NCBI GenBank assembly: GCA_013298025.1
Contig: JAAFJE010000008.1
Span: 62,001 to 126,000, forward strand
Length of the DNA: 64,000 nucleotides
Direction: 5' to 3'
Source: Cytophagales bacterium
GTDB lineage: Bacteria > Bacteroidota > Bacteroidia > Cytophagales > Spirosomataceae
Positions 50,973-60,388 of this stretch are shown piece by piece. The translations under genes and the position numbers were made by a program. The first letter of the stretch is position 1; each line of letters opens with the position of its first letter. The notes under the pieces were generated by a model. That model was given only the letters and a program-made list of their open reading frames with translations, had not been told where the DNA came from and made no database searches.

Positions 50973-51731
50973 TCAAACCAACCAAGGGTCGAATAGTTTT
51001 TCTAAATCTGATAAATATCCTTTGTTTTCGTGTGGTCTTTTCAGACTTTTGCCAAATTCATACCAAAGTCCGTCGCCGAGGGTGATAAATTTGCCTCCGT
51101 TTTTGGGTTCGTTTTTTAAGGCACTTTCTTGTAAAAACTCTCCGATAAATACCTGTTGTATAAGCTCTTGGGCTTGGTCCCAATCGAGCGGAAAAGTACG
51201 ATTTTGGGCTACCACTTCGGCTTTTCTATGGGCAAAAAACACGTTGATTTCTACATCTTGGAGGTGCTTATCTTTGCCAATTTTACGATAAAGCAAATAG
51301 AAAGGAGCTTCTTTTTGGGCAGTTTCATAAACGGCTTGCATGAGTTCTTGCAATAAATACTCCCAATCTTCAATGTTGTGTGGTCGTCCTGATTTTTGAT
51401 TATTGAGGTTGATTTCCAGAAAGTTAAGTGATTCTTCTAAAGCTTTATCGTTGTAGCGTGTGGGCGTTTGTTGAACGAGGTTTTGCAAAGGACGCACCCA
51501 ACCATTGTGCAACGTGCCTTTCCAAGCGTAGTCGTCGTTGAGCGTAAAGCCCTCTTCCACAATTTCTTCTTCGGTGAGTTCTTCTCTATAAATATACGCA
51601 ATCTGAAAATCGACCTGCACGCCCGCAGGTGTGATTTCGGCACGGAGCAAAATTTGATGAGAAAAAGGAGGAGGCACTATATCGGCCGTTTCAAATTTTA
51701 TTTCAATGGTTTTGAATTGTTTTATATCCAT
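50973..51731 (-). CDS. Conserved hypothetical protein
   Basis: 252 residues, soluble, no signal peptide or membrane segment. N-terminal beta-rich stretch (IEIKFETADIVPPPFSHQILLRAEITPAGVQVDFQIAYI) and acidic helices (LTEEEIVEEGF, EDWEYLLQELMQAVYETAQ), ending in YLSDLEKLFDPWLV. I do not recognise the family. It lies between the propeller-barrel gene and menE on the same strand. Confidence 0.7.
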   Translation of the reverse strand: MDIKQFKTIEIKFETADIVPPPFSHQILLRAEITPAGVQVDFQIAYIYREELTEEEIVEEGFTLNDDYAWKGTLHNGWVRPLQNLVQQTPTRYNDKALEESLNFLEINLNNQKSGRPHNIEDWEYLLQELMQAVYETAQKEAPFYLLYRKIGKDKHLQDVEINVFFAHRKAEVVAQNRTFPLDWDQAQELIQQVFIGEFLQESALKNEPKNGGKFITLGDGLWYEFGKSLKRPHENKGYLSDLEKLFDPWLV

Positions 51732-51945
51732 AAGTAATCATGCACAATTAATGTGTTCTATTTTTTCAATGAGTTGATAGTCTGTGATATAAGGTAAGTT
51801 TATTCCTGAATATATTCGGATTTTAACCTTGGTTAAAAAGTCTTGATTTGGCACTAAACTTTTTTGCATCATGCTCGAAAGGATGTTTAAATCCAAAATC
51901 ATGACAAATGTTCTTACAGCAATATACCTTTGCGTTACTCTTTTT

Positions 51946-53013
51946 TTACAAATGTAAAGATTTTATGGTACTTATTTTGTCTATTTTTTCGGTAGCCGTA
52001 CAGGCAAAGCTCGAAATATAATAGACTTGCTTGGGAATTTCATATTTCTGTAAAAAATTTGCCAAGATTGTCAGGAGCTTCTCGGCTTGTGTGCTTGCCA
52101 GTGGCTTGCCTTCTTGCACAAGCACAAGGCGTTGCCCCAAACGCTCGTCGGGTAAACCATAAGCAAAAAAACGAGGCATGACATCCGACGGACAAACCTC
52201 TAGCCAAGCTTTTACGTAGGCTTGTTCAGCTTTTTCCAACTGTATTTTTACGCCTCCACTGTTGATAATGTTGTCGTAGCGACCTAAAATACTAAAATGT
52301 TGGGCATTGTGTAAAATCGCCAAATCGTTGGTTGTAATCCATTCGTGATTAGAAGCGGCACAACAAATTTGCAAACATCCTCGGTCGTCTAAGGCTAATT
52401 GAACGCCTGCTAAAGCAGTAAAATACTCGTTGGTTGGCTTACCATTGAGCCGCCGAATGGCAATGTGCGAAACCGTTTCGGTCATGCCATAAGTACTAAA
52501 AACAGGTACGGTTAAGGTTTGGATTTGCTCTTGTAAAGCCTGATTGACGGCCGCACCGCCTACAATAATGGCACGCATGGCATTGAGTTGGGCGTAGTTG
52601 CCATCTTCGATGATTTTTTGTATTTGCAAAGGCACAAGTGCCGTAAAGTCGAAGGCTTGTTCGGCTAGTCCTTCGTTGTCTTTAAAGGGATTAGCGGAAG
52701 GTTCGACAAGGGTCATTTTTAACCCAAGCGATAATCCTCTGACAAGCATCATTACCCCAGCAATGTATCCGATATTTACACAAACAAGTACGTGTTGCCC
52801 TGCCTTGAGGTCGAAGGTTTTGCCTGTGAGCCAAGTACTTGCCTGCATTTGCTTGCGTGTGAGCGTAATGGGTTTGGGCGTACCCGTTGAGCCAGAAGTA
52901 TGCAAAACAAAGGAGCTTTGTCCAGCAAGCCACTGGGTACAAAAATCAAGGGCTTGTTGCTGATAGGCCGTTTGAGCCACGGGAAAAGGCTGATATGGGT
53001 CGATGACAAACAT
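51946..53013 (-). CDS. menE: o-Succinylbenzoate-CoA ligase (AMP-binding), short Bacteroidota form
   Basis: 355 residues from ATG 53013. SFVLHTSGSTGTPKPITLTR is the ANL-family P-loop, VFSTYGMTETVSHIAIRRL the adenylate motif and GRYDNIINSGGVKIQLEKAE the hinge region, followed by a short C-terminal domain with the expected late Lys (TEKIDK). This short length is usual for Bacteroidota MenE. It activates o-succinylbenzoate with CoA in menaquinone synthesis. An earlier in-frame start (53058) would lie in a terminator stem at 53039-53066, so 53013 is preferred. menB is 1.5 kb away on the other strand. Confidence 0.85.
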   Translation of the reverse strand: MFVIDPYQPFPVAQTAYQQQALDFCTQWLAGQSSFVLHTSGSTGTPKPITLTRKQMQASTWLTGKTFDLKAGQHVLVCVNIGYIAGVMMLVRGLSLGLKMTLVEPSANPFKDNEGLAEQAFDFTALVPLQIQKIIEDGNYAQLNAMRAIIVGGAAVNQALQEQIQTLTVPVFSTYGMTETVSHIAIRRLNGKPTNEYFTALAGVQLALDDRGCLQICCAASNHEWITTNDLAILHNAQHFSILGRYDNIINSGGVKIQLEKAEQAYVKAWLEVCPSDVMPRFFAYGLPDERLGQRLVLVQEGKPLASTQAEKLLTILANFLQKYEIPKQVYYISSFACTATEKIDKISTIKSLHL

Positions 53014-53034
53014 AAGGATGACTAAACTTGTGGT

Positions 53035-53066
53035 AAAAAAAGCCCATTGAACGAGCAATGGGCTTT
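53035..53066 (-). terminator. Terminator after the Rieske gene
   Basis: A perfect 11-bp stem (AAAGCCCATTG, 53039-53049, with its complement at 53056-53066), a 6-nt loop and a T-run on the minus strand (53035-53041). It sits between the Rieske gene stop (53148) and the menE start, so menE likely has a separate promoter or depends on readthrough. Confidence 0.85.
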
Positions 53067-53147
53067 CAATACTATAGCTTAAAACGGACTTTTACAAACT
53101 TAATGATAACATTCGTGAAAACACTTTCATGATATTATTGAAATAAG

Positions 53148-53642
53148 TTACGCTTTCACCGTAAGCGTATTTTTGCTACTATCGAACGTAGCTTGGTATT
53201 GTGTAAGGGGGCTAGTGGCGGGGCCAACCAAGACCGAGCCTGTGGTACTAAACTCTGAGCCGTGGGTGCTACACCTAAATTTGTTGAGTGCCGAGAAAAA
53301 ATCAATCGTTGTGCCTTGGTGTGTACAAGCTTTCGATACAGCAATGTAATTGCCCGCACTGGTTTTGGCTACAATCACGTCGTCCACGACTTTGGCATTG
53401 CCATTGGTTGCCAAGCTTGTATAACTAGCTGCCGTGAGGTCGAGGGTAAAATTGATCGTGCCTTTGCTGGCGGTAGCATTGCCCGAAAAGCCCGTAGTGG
53501 TAGTGCCTCCTGTGCCTCCGGTCGTTCCTCCGGTGGTAGTGGGGCTAGGGTCTGAACTTTTAGAACAGCCCGACAAGCAATGCTGTAGCATCACAGCACC
53601 TACGCTGATGCCTACAAGTGATAAGAATTCTTTACGTTCCAT
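53148..53642 (-). CDS. Rieske [2Fe-2S] lipoprotein
   Basis: 164 residues. MERKEFLSLVGISVGAVMLQHCLSGC looks like a lipoprotein signal, with Cys26 as the likely lipidated residue. A low-complexity Thr/Gly linker follows (about 32-52), then a small beta-rich domain with the Rieske motifs CTHQG (Cys106, His108) and CSTHGSEF (Cys124, His127), which hold the cluster. It is a probable periplasmic electron carrier. No cytochrome b is nearby, so it is not a bc1 subunit by context. Confidence 0.88.
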   Translation of the reverse strand: MERKEFLSLVGISVGAVMLQHCLSGCSKSSDPSPTTTGGTTGGTGGTTTTGFSGNATASKGTINFTLDLTAASYTSLATNGNAKVVDDVIVAKTSAGNYIAVSKACTHQGTTIDFFSALNKFRCSTHGSEFSTTGSVLVGPATSPLTQYQATFDSSKNTLTVKA

Positions 53643-53980
53643 AAGTAATAAAGAGTGGGGTTTTGATGTGAGGATAAATCAATAGCAAGTATTTTTTCAA
53701 CAGATAATTTACAAAATGTATTACACAAATGTTTGATAATGAGCGAATTTGTTTGTCTTTTTTTTAGCATTGTTGTGCTATCTTCCGAATTTATCGACAA
53801 CAAACTCAGGGCAAAACGATAAAACTCCTATTTTTGTGCTGTTTTCGGTAAACCAAAAGACAAAAAACAAGGTTAAGGAATGGATAGCAGTTTTTTTCTC
53901 TTAAATTCAGTGCCTTTCAGTTTCTCTTTTACTTGTGCTGTATTTTTGTAGAAAAAAACGTCCAACGCATTTTTCAAACT

Positions 53981-54436
53981 ATGTCAGACGATAAATTCAT
54001 CAATCCTATTAATAAAGACAAGGTTGCCGAAAACCCTGGCTTATTGCCTTATGCTCATACGGCTGGTGGGGCAATTATCAAGCCCGAAGATATGGGCAAA
54101 ACCAAAGGTCGTTCGGTAACGGCTATGCGGCAACAAACCGACCGCCAAATGAACCAGTTGTACGAACAAATGGAAACGTTGGCACGGCAGGCAAAGGCTT
54201 TGGCTCAACGCAGAGAAATCTCCGAACGAATTTACGACGCTGCTATGGGCTTTGAGCCTATCATTGGCGAAACCTACTATTTATACGAAAAAGAAAATGG
54301 TACGGATTTACTATCGTTGGTTGCTCCTCACGAATGGGGTCGCTCGTATAAATACGCTCGCTACCTCGCCAAAGTGATATTGCTCGCCGACCATACTTGG
54401 GACGTAACCTACAACGAAGCATTAGATAAAGAATAG
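53981..54436 (+). CDS. DUF2452 domain protein
   Basis: 151 residues from ATG 53981 (the frame opens at 53933 but MSDDKFINPINKDKVAENPGLLPYAHTAGG is the family start). MNQLYEQMETLARQAKALAQRREISERIYDA is a long helix and FEPIIGETYYLYEKENGTDLLSLVAPHEWGR the conserved core. Function is unknown. It lies 43 bp upstream of menB, and similar genes often neighbour enzymes of lipid or quinone metabolism, but this is only context. Confidence 0.85.
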   Translation: MSDDKFINPINKDKVAENPGLLPYAHTAGGAIIKPEDMGKTKGRSVTAMRQQTDRQMNQLYEQMETLARQAKALAQRREISERIYDAAMGFEPIIGETYYLYEKENGTDLLSLVAPHEWGRSYKYARYLAKVILLADHTWDVTYNEALDKE

Positions 54437-54479
54437 TTGTCAAATATAAAGCCTTCGGGCTGTTTAATCACGTTTTGTT

Positions 54480-55298
54480 ATGATTAAGTGGGAAACCATT
54501 AAAGAATACCAAGAGATTTTGTTTCAATTCAACGAAGCAGGTATCGCTAAAATCTCTATCAATCGTCCGCACGTACACAATGCTTTCACGCCTCTTACAG
54601 TAAAAGAGATGATAGATGCCATGAATATTTGTAGAGATGAGGAAAAAATTGGCGTTGTTATCCTCACGGGCGAAGGCGGCAAGGCGTTCTGTAGCGGTGG
54701 CGACCAATCGGTGCGTGGCCACGGCGGGTACATCGGAACCGACCAAGTGCCTCGTTTGAACGTATTGGATTTACAAAAACAAATTCGCTCGATTCCTAAG
54801 CCTGTAGTGGCGATGGTGGCAGGTTGGGCCATCGGTGGCGGACACGTATTGCACGTGGTTTGTGACCTTACCATTGCAGCCGAAAACGCACGCTTTGGTC
54901 AAACAGGGCCTAAAGTGGGTTCGTTCGACGGTGGCTTTGGTGCTTCATACTTGGCACGAGTAGTTGGACAGAAAAAAGCCCGTGAAATTTGGTTTTTATG
55001 CGACCAATACGACGCGCAAGATGCCCTTCAAATGGGCTTGGTCAACAAAGTTGTACCTTTAGAAAAATTAGAAGAAACAACCGTTGAATGGTGCTACAAA
55101 ATGCTAGAGAAAAGTCCTTTGGCCTTGCGTATGCTCAAGTCGGCGTTCAATGCCGAGCTAGACGGACAAGCAGGTATTCAGGAGTTGGCAGGTAATGCCA
55201 CTTTATTGTATTATTTATCTGAAGAAGCGAAAGAAGGCAAAAATGCTTTCCTTGAAAAACGCAAACCAGATTTTAGCAAATACCCTAAATTCCCTTGA
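54480..55298 (+). CDS. menB: 1,4-Dihydroxy-2-naphthoyl-CoA synthase
   Basis: 272 residues of the crotonase fold. [39 protein letters not shown] and [42 protein letters not shown] are MenB hallmarks. The GGDQ/RGHGGY loop binds and activates the substrate. [24 protein letters not shown] is the conserved C-terminus. It closes the second ring in menaquinone synthesis, one step after MenE. Confidence 0.97.
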   Translation: MIKWETIKEYQEILFQFNEAGIAKISINRPHVHNAFTPLTVKEMIDAMNICRDEEKIGVVILTGEGGKAFCSGGDQSVRGHGGYIGTDQVPRLNVLDLQKQIRSIPKPVVAMVAGWAIGGGHVLHVVCDLTIAAENARFGQTGPKVGSFDGGFGASYLARVVGQKKAREIWFLCDQYDAQDALQMGLVNKVVPLEKLEETTVEWCYKMLEKSPLALRMLKSAFNAELDGQAGIQELAGNATLLYYLSEEAKEGKNAFLEKRKPDFSKYPKFP

Positions 55299-55320
55299 TG
55301 AGTCGTTCTTAGCTGTATGA

Positions 55321-55383
55321 GATTTCGGAGGTATAAAGCACTTTTTCGCTATGAATAAAGGTATTTTTTATACTTCCGAAATC
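55321..55383. other. Large hairpin downstream of menB
   Basis: Arms of 17 bp (55321-55337 with 55367-55383) pair with one G/A difference and enclose a 29-nt loop. The T-rich stretch sits inside the right-hand side of the loop rather than after the stem, so it is an unusual terminator at best. The rest of 55299-55728 (430 bp) shows nothing else I can support. Confidence 0.5.
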
Positions 55384-55728
55384 CATAGCTCACAATAGCC
55401 CGAAAATTTTTGTATAGTACTACCCTTAATTTTTAAGTAAAAACACCTCGTAATTACTGCTCCAACGTTGGCTTTTTCTTCATAGAATAGCCCATCTCAA
55501 ATGCTTAGGTTTGTCGATGACACAAATTAGTCAGCGTAATGCCGCTGGTATTTGTATAAATGTACCTTATTCTTTGTAATAAAATTATGCTGCCGCTTGC
55601 CCTTCAAGCTATTCTTTTCTATATTTAGTGTTTGGCAATCAGGGTAATAAACTTTGATAAGAACATTAGACATGCTGTACATATTTAACATTACCTAAAT
55701 TTTTAGCCTGTAAACTAAGATAAAAAAT

Positions 55729-56229
55729 ATGAAAAAACGTACATTAAATTTCTTTGCTTTCCTTTTAGTATTCGGATTCGTGACCAATGTACAAGCACAA
55801 TTACCCGTAAAACCACTGGACATTCAATCGGAATTGCTGAAGAGCGATAATCCAAAATATGCTGCTAACAAAAAACTTGTGTATGATATGTGGCGTGAGT
55901 TTTTAGAAGCTGGACACATGGAAGTAGCAGAAAAGTATTTTACAGAAACGTATATGCAGCATAATCCTAATGTGGCTACTGGCAGGAAAGCATTATTAGA
56001 TGCCTTTTCTAAATGGACAAAACCCGTAGCTATATCTGACAGTATTAAAAGTCAGGTTGTTGCAATTGTAGCAGAAGGAGATTTAGTAGTAATCAGCTTT
56101 GTGAGTGAAAGAACTGACCCAAAAGACAAAAATCAAAAGTACACAACTACATGGTTTGATATGTTCCGAATCGAAAATGGTAAAATTGCTGAACATTGGG
56201 ATTCTTCTGAAAAAACGAATCCTAAGTAA
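55729..56229 (+). CDS. Exported SnoaL/NTF2-like protein
   Basis: 166 residues with a signal peptide (MKKRTLNFFAFLLVFGFVTNVQAQ). AANKKLVYDMWREFLEAGHMEVAEKYFTETYMQHNPNVATGRKALLDAFSKW is the SnoaL-like helix-and-cone start. VVAIVAEGDLVVISFVSERTD and TTWFDMFRIENGKIAEHWDSSE complete the cone fold, the latter matching the common ending. It has a polyketide-cyclase-like fold but no known substrate. It is periplasmic. Confidence 0.85.
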   Translation: MKKRTLNFFAFLLVFGFVTNVQAQLPVKPLDIQSELLKSDNPKYAANKKLVYDMWREFLEAGHMEVAEKYFTETYMQHNPNVATGRKALLDAFSKWTKPVAISDSIKSQVVAIVAEGDLVVISFVSERTDPKDKNQKYTTTWFDMFRIENGKIAEHWDSSEKTNPK

Positions 56230-56416
56230 CCAATTTTGTGATGATAAATACAAGCCTCAAGCTAAACAACAATGGTCAGTTGTACCGTTAATGAGAGGAG
56301 AAAAACCATTAATTTCAGATGTATAACATATCTTTTGAACTTTATTTTGTAAAAAATGAAGGTACTTTTTCTCATTTCCCCAAAATATTATTCTTATCAT
56401 TCAAAAATGAAATAAC

Positions 56417-56854
56417 ATGGCAAATGCAAGTACAATTAGAAAAATATTTAGCAGAGAAACTTCTGTTAGCATTGACATTCAAGCAGACGCTAAAACAATT
56501 TGGCGTTTACTAACCAATGCGGAGAATTATCCTACATGGAACTCAACTATCATTTCAATTGATGGAAAAATTGCATTGGGAGAAAAGATACAACTCAAAT
56601 CGTATCTTGACCCTCAACGAGTTTTTAAGTTGACCATAAAAGAACTTGAACCTGAGAAAAAATTAGTTTGGGGCGACGCAATGGGTAAAAGAGAATACAA
56701 ACTGATACAAACTTCAGGCGGACAAATCACCTTTTCAATGACCGAAAAAATTGGTGGACCTTTATTTCCATTATTTGCTAAAATGATCCCACCTTTTGAC
56801 GAATCGTTTGACAAATTTGCTCAGGATTTAAAAACGGAGTCAGAAAAATCATAG
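56417..56854 (+). CDS. SRPBCC-family (START-like) protein
   Basis: 145 residues. SVSIDIQADAKTIWRLLTNAENYPTWNSTIISIDGKIALGEKIQLKSYL is the typical SRPBCC opening (strand, helix, then NAENYPTW). LVWGDAMGKREYKLIQTSGGQITFSMTEKIGG and PLFPLFAKMIPPFDESFDKFAQDLKTES follow with the long C-terminal helix. It is a hydrophobic-ligand-binding fold. The role is unknown. Confidence 0.85.
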   Translation: MANASTIRKIFSRETSVSIDIQADAKTIWRLLTNAENYPTWNSTIISIDGKIALGEKIQLKSYLDPQRVFKLTIKELEPEKKLVWGDAMGKREYKLIQTSGGQITFSMTEKIGGPLFPLFAKMIPPFDESFDKFAQDLKTESEKS

Positions 56855-56966
56855 TATATTTCTATTTTAACAAATAGTTAAAGAAAGAAATAATGTATTA
56901 ATACACTGCCCCCCTTTTGTAATAGTAACATAATAGCGTTCTAATGCTGTAGTGAAATCATAGCTG

Positions 56967-56974
56967 TAGGTTTG
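56967..56974 (+). promoter_or_regulatory. Candidate -7 promoter box for the susC-like gene
   Basis: TAGGTTTG fits TAnnTTTG and lies 29 bp upstream of the susC-like ATG. No TTG at the usual -33 spacing. No anti-sigma or hybrid regulator gene is beside the locus. Confidence 0.45.
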
Positions 56975-57002
56975 TGTTCTCAAAACATAAATCATAACGT
57001 AA

Positions 57003-60000
57003 ATGAAATCAATATTTCTCTACTTCAAAGTTTATTTGCTTGTATGTATCACCTGTATGTCGATGAATACCTCGTTGGCACAGGCTTTGACTATTACAGG
57101 AAAAGTAATTGAGCAAAATGGGGCAGTTATCCCTGGCGTAACGGTCATGATCAAGGGTACTTCTCGTGGTACAACAACCGATGCGAATGGATTTTTTAAA
57201 ATTAGCGTACCAAATGAGAAAACCATTTTAGAGCTAAGGTATGTAGGATTTGCCACACAAGAAGTAACTGTAGGCAATCGTACAACTTTGGAAGTAGTAC
57301 TCCTTGTTGATAATAAACAATTACAGGAAGTAGTTGTTACGGCAATGGGTATAAAAAAAGAAACACGTACCATTGGTTATACGGTACAAGAAGTAAAAGG
57401 TGCTGATTTGGTGAAAGCACGTGACTCGAACCCTGTAAACTCATTAATAGGAAAAGTAGCGGGACTTTCGGTTGGTGCAAATGCTGAAATGCTAGGTCGC
57501 CCAGAATTGGTATTAAGAGGTAGTAAAGACTTATTGTTTGTGGTAGATGGGGCTCCTATCAACTCCGATACATGGAATATCAGTCCCGATGATATTGAGT
57601 CATATTCTGTATTGAAAGGACCAAATGCGGCGGCATTGTATGGTTCAAGAGGTATCAACGGTGCGATTGTTATCACCACCAAACGAGGCTCAAAAGATAG
57701 TAAAGGATGGCAAGTAGATGTAAACAGCAGTACCATATTTGAATCAGGATTTATTGCCAACCCAGAAGCACAAACAGAATACGGTCGTGGAAGTAACTTC
57801 CAGTACGATTTTAATAATGGTATCAAAAACGGAAACGGCTTATATGATTGGGGACAGCGTTTGGCTGAATTTGGTCCTCGTTTTGAAGGACAGCTTATCA
57901 GACAATATGATAGCCCTTATGATGTAAACACAGGTGTAAGAACTGCAACGCCTTGGTTGGCAAGAGGAAAAGACAACTTTAGTAAATTTGTACAGACGGG
58001 CATCATTTCTACCAACAACGTTGCGGTGTCTGCCACTGGCTCAAACTACAATTTGCGTATGTCTTATACGCATACTTACCAAAAAGGGATGTTTCCTAAT
58101 ACAAAGTTGAATACCGATAATATGAACCTCAATATGAGCTATAGTATTAGTCCGAAACTCACTTTTGAGGGAAATTTGAACTTTAACATGCAGTATTCTC
58201 CGAATATTCCAGATGTAAGCTATGGTCCCAACAGTTATATCTATATGTTTAAAGTATATGGCTCTGCTGATTATGACGTTGACGATTTACAAGATATTTA
58301 TAAAAGCCCAAGTGGAGTTAATAATTTACAGCAATATGCACAAGAATATGGTCGTTTGAATAACCCTTGGTTTATGGCCAAAAAATGGTTGCGTTCGCAT
58401 GACAAGACCGATATTTATGGCTATTTAAAACTAAATTATGCTATTGCTAAGAACCTAAACCTTAGCCTTCGTTCTCAGATTACAACATGGAATCAGAAAC
58501 GTACAGAGCAAGTACCAGCATCTGCCAACTTACAAACCTATACTCCTTGGTGGTCATTTGGTTGGTACGGTGACTACAGAGAAGATAACCGTACTTTATT
58601 TGAAAATAATACAGATTTGATTCTGACTTACAACAAAGACCTTAGCAGCACATGGTCTGTAAATGCCTTGATAGGAGGAAACCTTCGTACCTTTAGATAT
58701 AACTCTGATTGGGGTACAACTAAATCTTTGGTCGTTCCAAACGTGTATAGCTTATCTAATTCAATCAACCCATCGCTTGTTTATTCATGGGGTTCGGAGA
58801 TGCAAGTAACAAGTGGTTTTTACTCGATTGACTTAGCGTACAAAAAATTCTTAAATTTGAGTCATACAGGCCGTGTCGATCATCTTTCTACACTTCCTTC
58901 GGGCCAGCAGACTTACTATTATCCTTCTGTGTCGTTGAGTAGTGTACTTTCTGATTATGTTCAACTACCACGAGCTATTTCATTTGTAAAACTAAGAGCT
59001 TCCTTAGCCGATGTAAAAGGAGCTTTAACGCAGTCAACGGTAGGTTCGGCTTATCAACAATACACTGGTAACTCAACCAGTAGCCTATTGGGATACGGTT
59101 CTGAACTGATTAGCTCTTACGATGGTCCAAGTTATGCCAACCAAAACACAGCAACTCCTGCTACTTACTACAATGGTACTCCTTCGGTAAGCTATAATAC
59201 AACATTGGCTGACCCTAACTTGAAGCCGTTCAATAGGGTTTCGTATGAAGCAGGCGTTGATATGAAGTTTTTAGGCAACCGTTTAGGTTTAGATATTACG
59301 TACTTTACTACAGACAACGGACCACAAATTTATCCTAAGCCTTTAGCTCCTTCTACTACGTATTCATCTCAAAATATCAATGGTATTACCACAACCCGTT
59401 CGGGCTTTGAAGTATCCTTGAGTGGTTCTCCTTTGAAAAATCGAGATGGATTAAATTGGGATATATTGGTAAACTATTCGACTTTTAAAGAAACCTTAAA
59501 AGATGTGTATGGTACAGAAAATACCTTGTTTTTGAATAACCACACATACAAAGTAGGAGACCGTTTGGATGAGCTTTTTGGTTCAAAATTTGTACGTGAT
59601 GGCGCTGGTAACATTGTTTACAGTGGAGGTGTGCCTTTGCAAGCACCAAGCGATAACAGCCAATTGTCGTCTTTAGGGTTCTTAAATCCAGATTTTACCT
59701 TTGGTATCAATAATAAATTTAGCTACAAAAACCTCAATTTCAGCTTCCAGTTTGATGGTCGTATTGGTGGCGTAATGTACGATTACAATTTTTATGCAGC
59801 CATGCAAGGAGGTACAGATTTGTCAACGGTACAGGGCGTATTAGGTACAGCACGCTACCAAGAATGGTTGTCAACCAAAAATGGTACTGTTGCTCCAACG
59901 GCGGCATTAATCGGAAATGAATTTGGCCCAGGCGTGGTCATTACATCGGGAACACCTAAATTCTCGGGCGGACAAATCACGAACCTAGGCGAGCTTACTT

Positions 60001-60347
60001 TCGGAACAAATACGACTGCTACAACTGTACAAAACTACCTAGCTACAGGTTTGAAAGCACGTTTTGATGAATATTTTATGGTATCTCGTTCTTTTGCAAA
60101 ACTCAGAGAAGTAACGGTAGGCTATAATATTCCTAGTCGTTATTTAAGAAATACCTTTATCAAACGTGCAACGGTATCGTTGGTAGGAAGAAACTTGCTT
60201 TATTTCGCTCAACGCAAAGACTTCGATTTAGACCAATATGCTTCTGGATTTAACTCTTCTGACAGAACTGCCAACGGTACTAAAAATGGAGATTTGCAAA
60301 GTACTACGGCTCGCAGGTTTGGTTTCAATATCAATCTTACCTTTTAA
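57003..60347 (+). CDS. SusC/RagA-family TonB-dependent outer-membrane transporter
   Basis: 1114 residues. A signal peptide (ending NTSLAQ) is followed by a carboxypeptidase-regulatory-like domain (ALTITGKVIEQNGAVIPGVTVMIKGTSRGTTTDANGFF) and the TonB-box-like LQEVVVTAMGIKKETRTIGYTVQEVKG. The plug (about 130-240) carries the SusC signature GSKDLLFVVDGAPINSDTWN and YSVLKGPNAAALYGSRGINGAIVITTK. A 22-strand-type barrel follows to the final NINLTF. It imports a ligand captured by the SusD-like partner. The locus has no glycoside hydrolase, so the nutrient is unclear. Confidence 0.95.
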   Translation: MKSIFLYFKVYLLVCITCMSMNTSLAQALTITGKVIEQNGAVIPGVTVMIKGTSRGTTTDANGFFKISVPNEKTILELRYVGFATQEVTVGNRTTLEVVLLVDNKQLQEVVVTAMGIKKETRTIGYTVQEVKGADLVKARDSNPVNSLIGKVAGLSVGANAEMLGRPELVLRGSKDLLFVVDGAPINSDTWNISPDDIESYSVLKGPNAAALYGSRGINGAIVITTKRGSKDSKGWQVDVNSSTIFESGFIANPEAQTEYGRGSNFQYDFNNGIKNGNGLYDWGQRLAEFGPRFEGQLIRQYDSPYDVNTGVRTATPWLARGKDNFSKFVQTGIISTNNVAVSATGSNYNLRMSYTHTYQKGMFPNTKLNTDNMNLNMSYSISPKLTFEGNLNFNMQYSPNIPDVSYGPNSYIYMFKVYGSADYDVDDLQDIYKSPSGVNNLQQYAQEYGRLNNPWFMAKKWLRSHDKTDIYGYLKLNYAIAKNLNLSLRSQITTWNQKRTEQVPASANLQTYTPWWSFGWYGDYREDNRTLFENNTDLILTYNKDLSSTWSVNALIGGNLRTFRYNSDWGTTKSLVVPNVYSLSNSINPSLVYSWGSEMQVTSGFYSIDLAYKKFLNLSHTGRVDHLSTLPSGQQTYYYPSVSLSSVLSDYVQLPRAISFVKLRASLADVKGALTQSTVGSAYQQYTGNSTSSLLGYGSELISSYDGPSYANQNTATPATYYNGTPSVSYNTTLADPNLKPFNRVSYEAGVDMKFLGNRLGLDITYFTTDNGPQIYPKPLAPSTTYSSQNINGITTTRSGFEVSLSGSPLKNRDGLNWDILVNYSTFKETLKDVYGTENTLFLNNHTYKVGDRLDELFGSKFVRDGAGNIVYSGGVPLQAPSDNSQLSSLGFLNPDFTFGINNKFSYKNLNFSFQFDGRIGGVMYDYNFYAAMQGGTDLSTVQGVLGTARYQEWLSTKNGTVAPTAALIGNEFGPGVVITSGTPKFSGGQITNLGELTFGTNTTATTVQNYLATGLKARFDEYFMVSRSFAKLREVTVGYNIPSRYLRNTFIKRATVSLVGRNLLYFAQRKDFDLDQYASGFNSSDRTANGTKNGDLQSTTARRFGFNINLTF

Positions 60348-60388
60348 TTTTTATACCATAAATTTTTATCACGAAATATCATAAACTC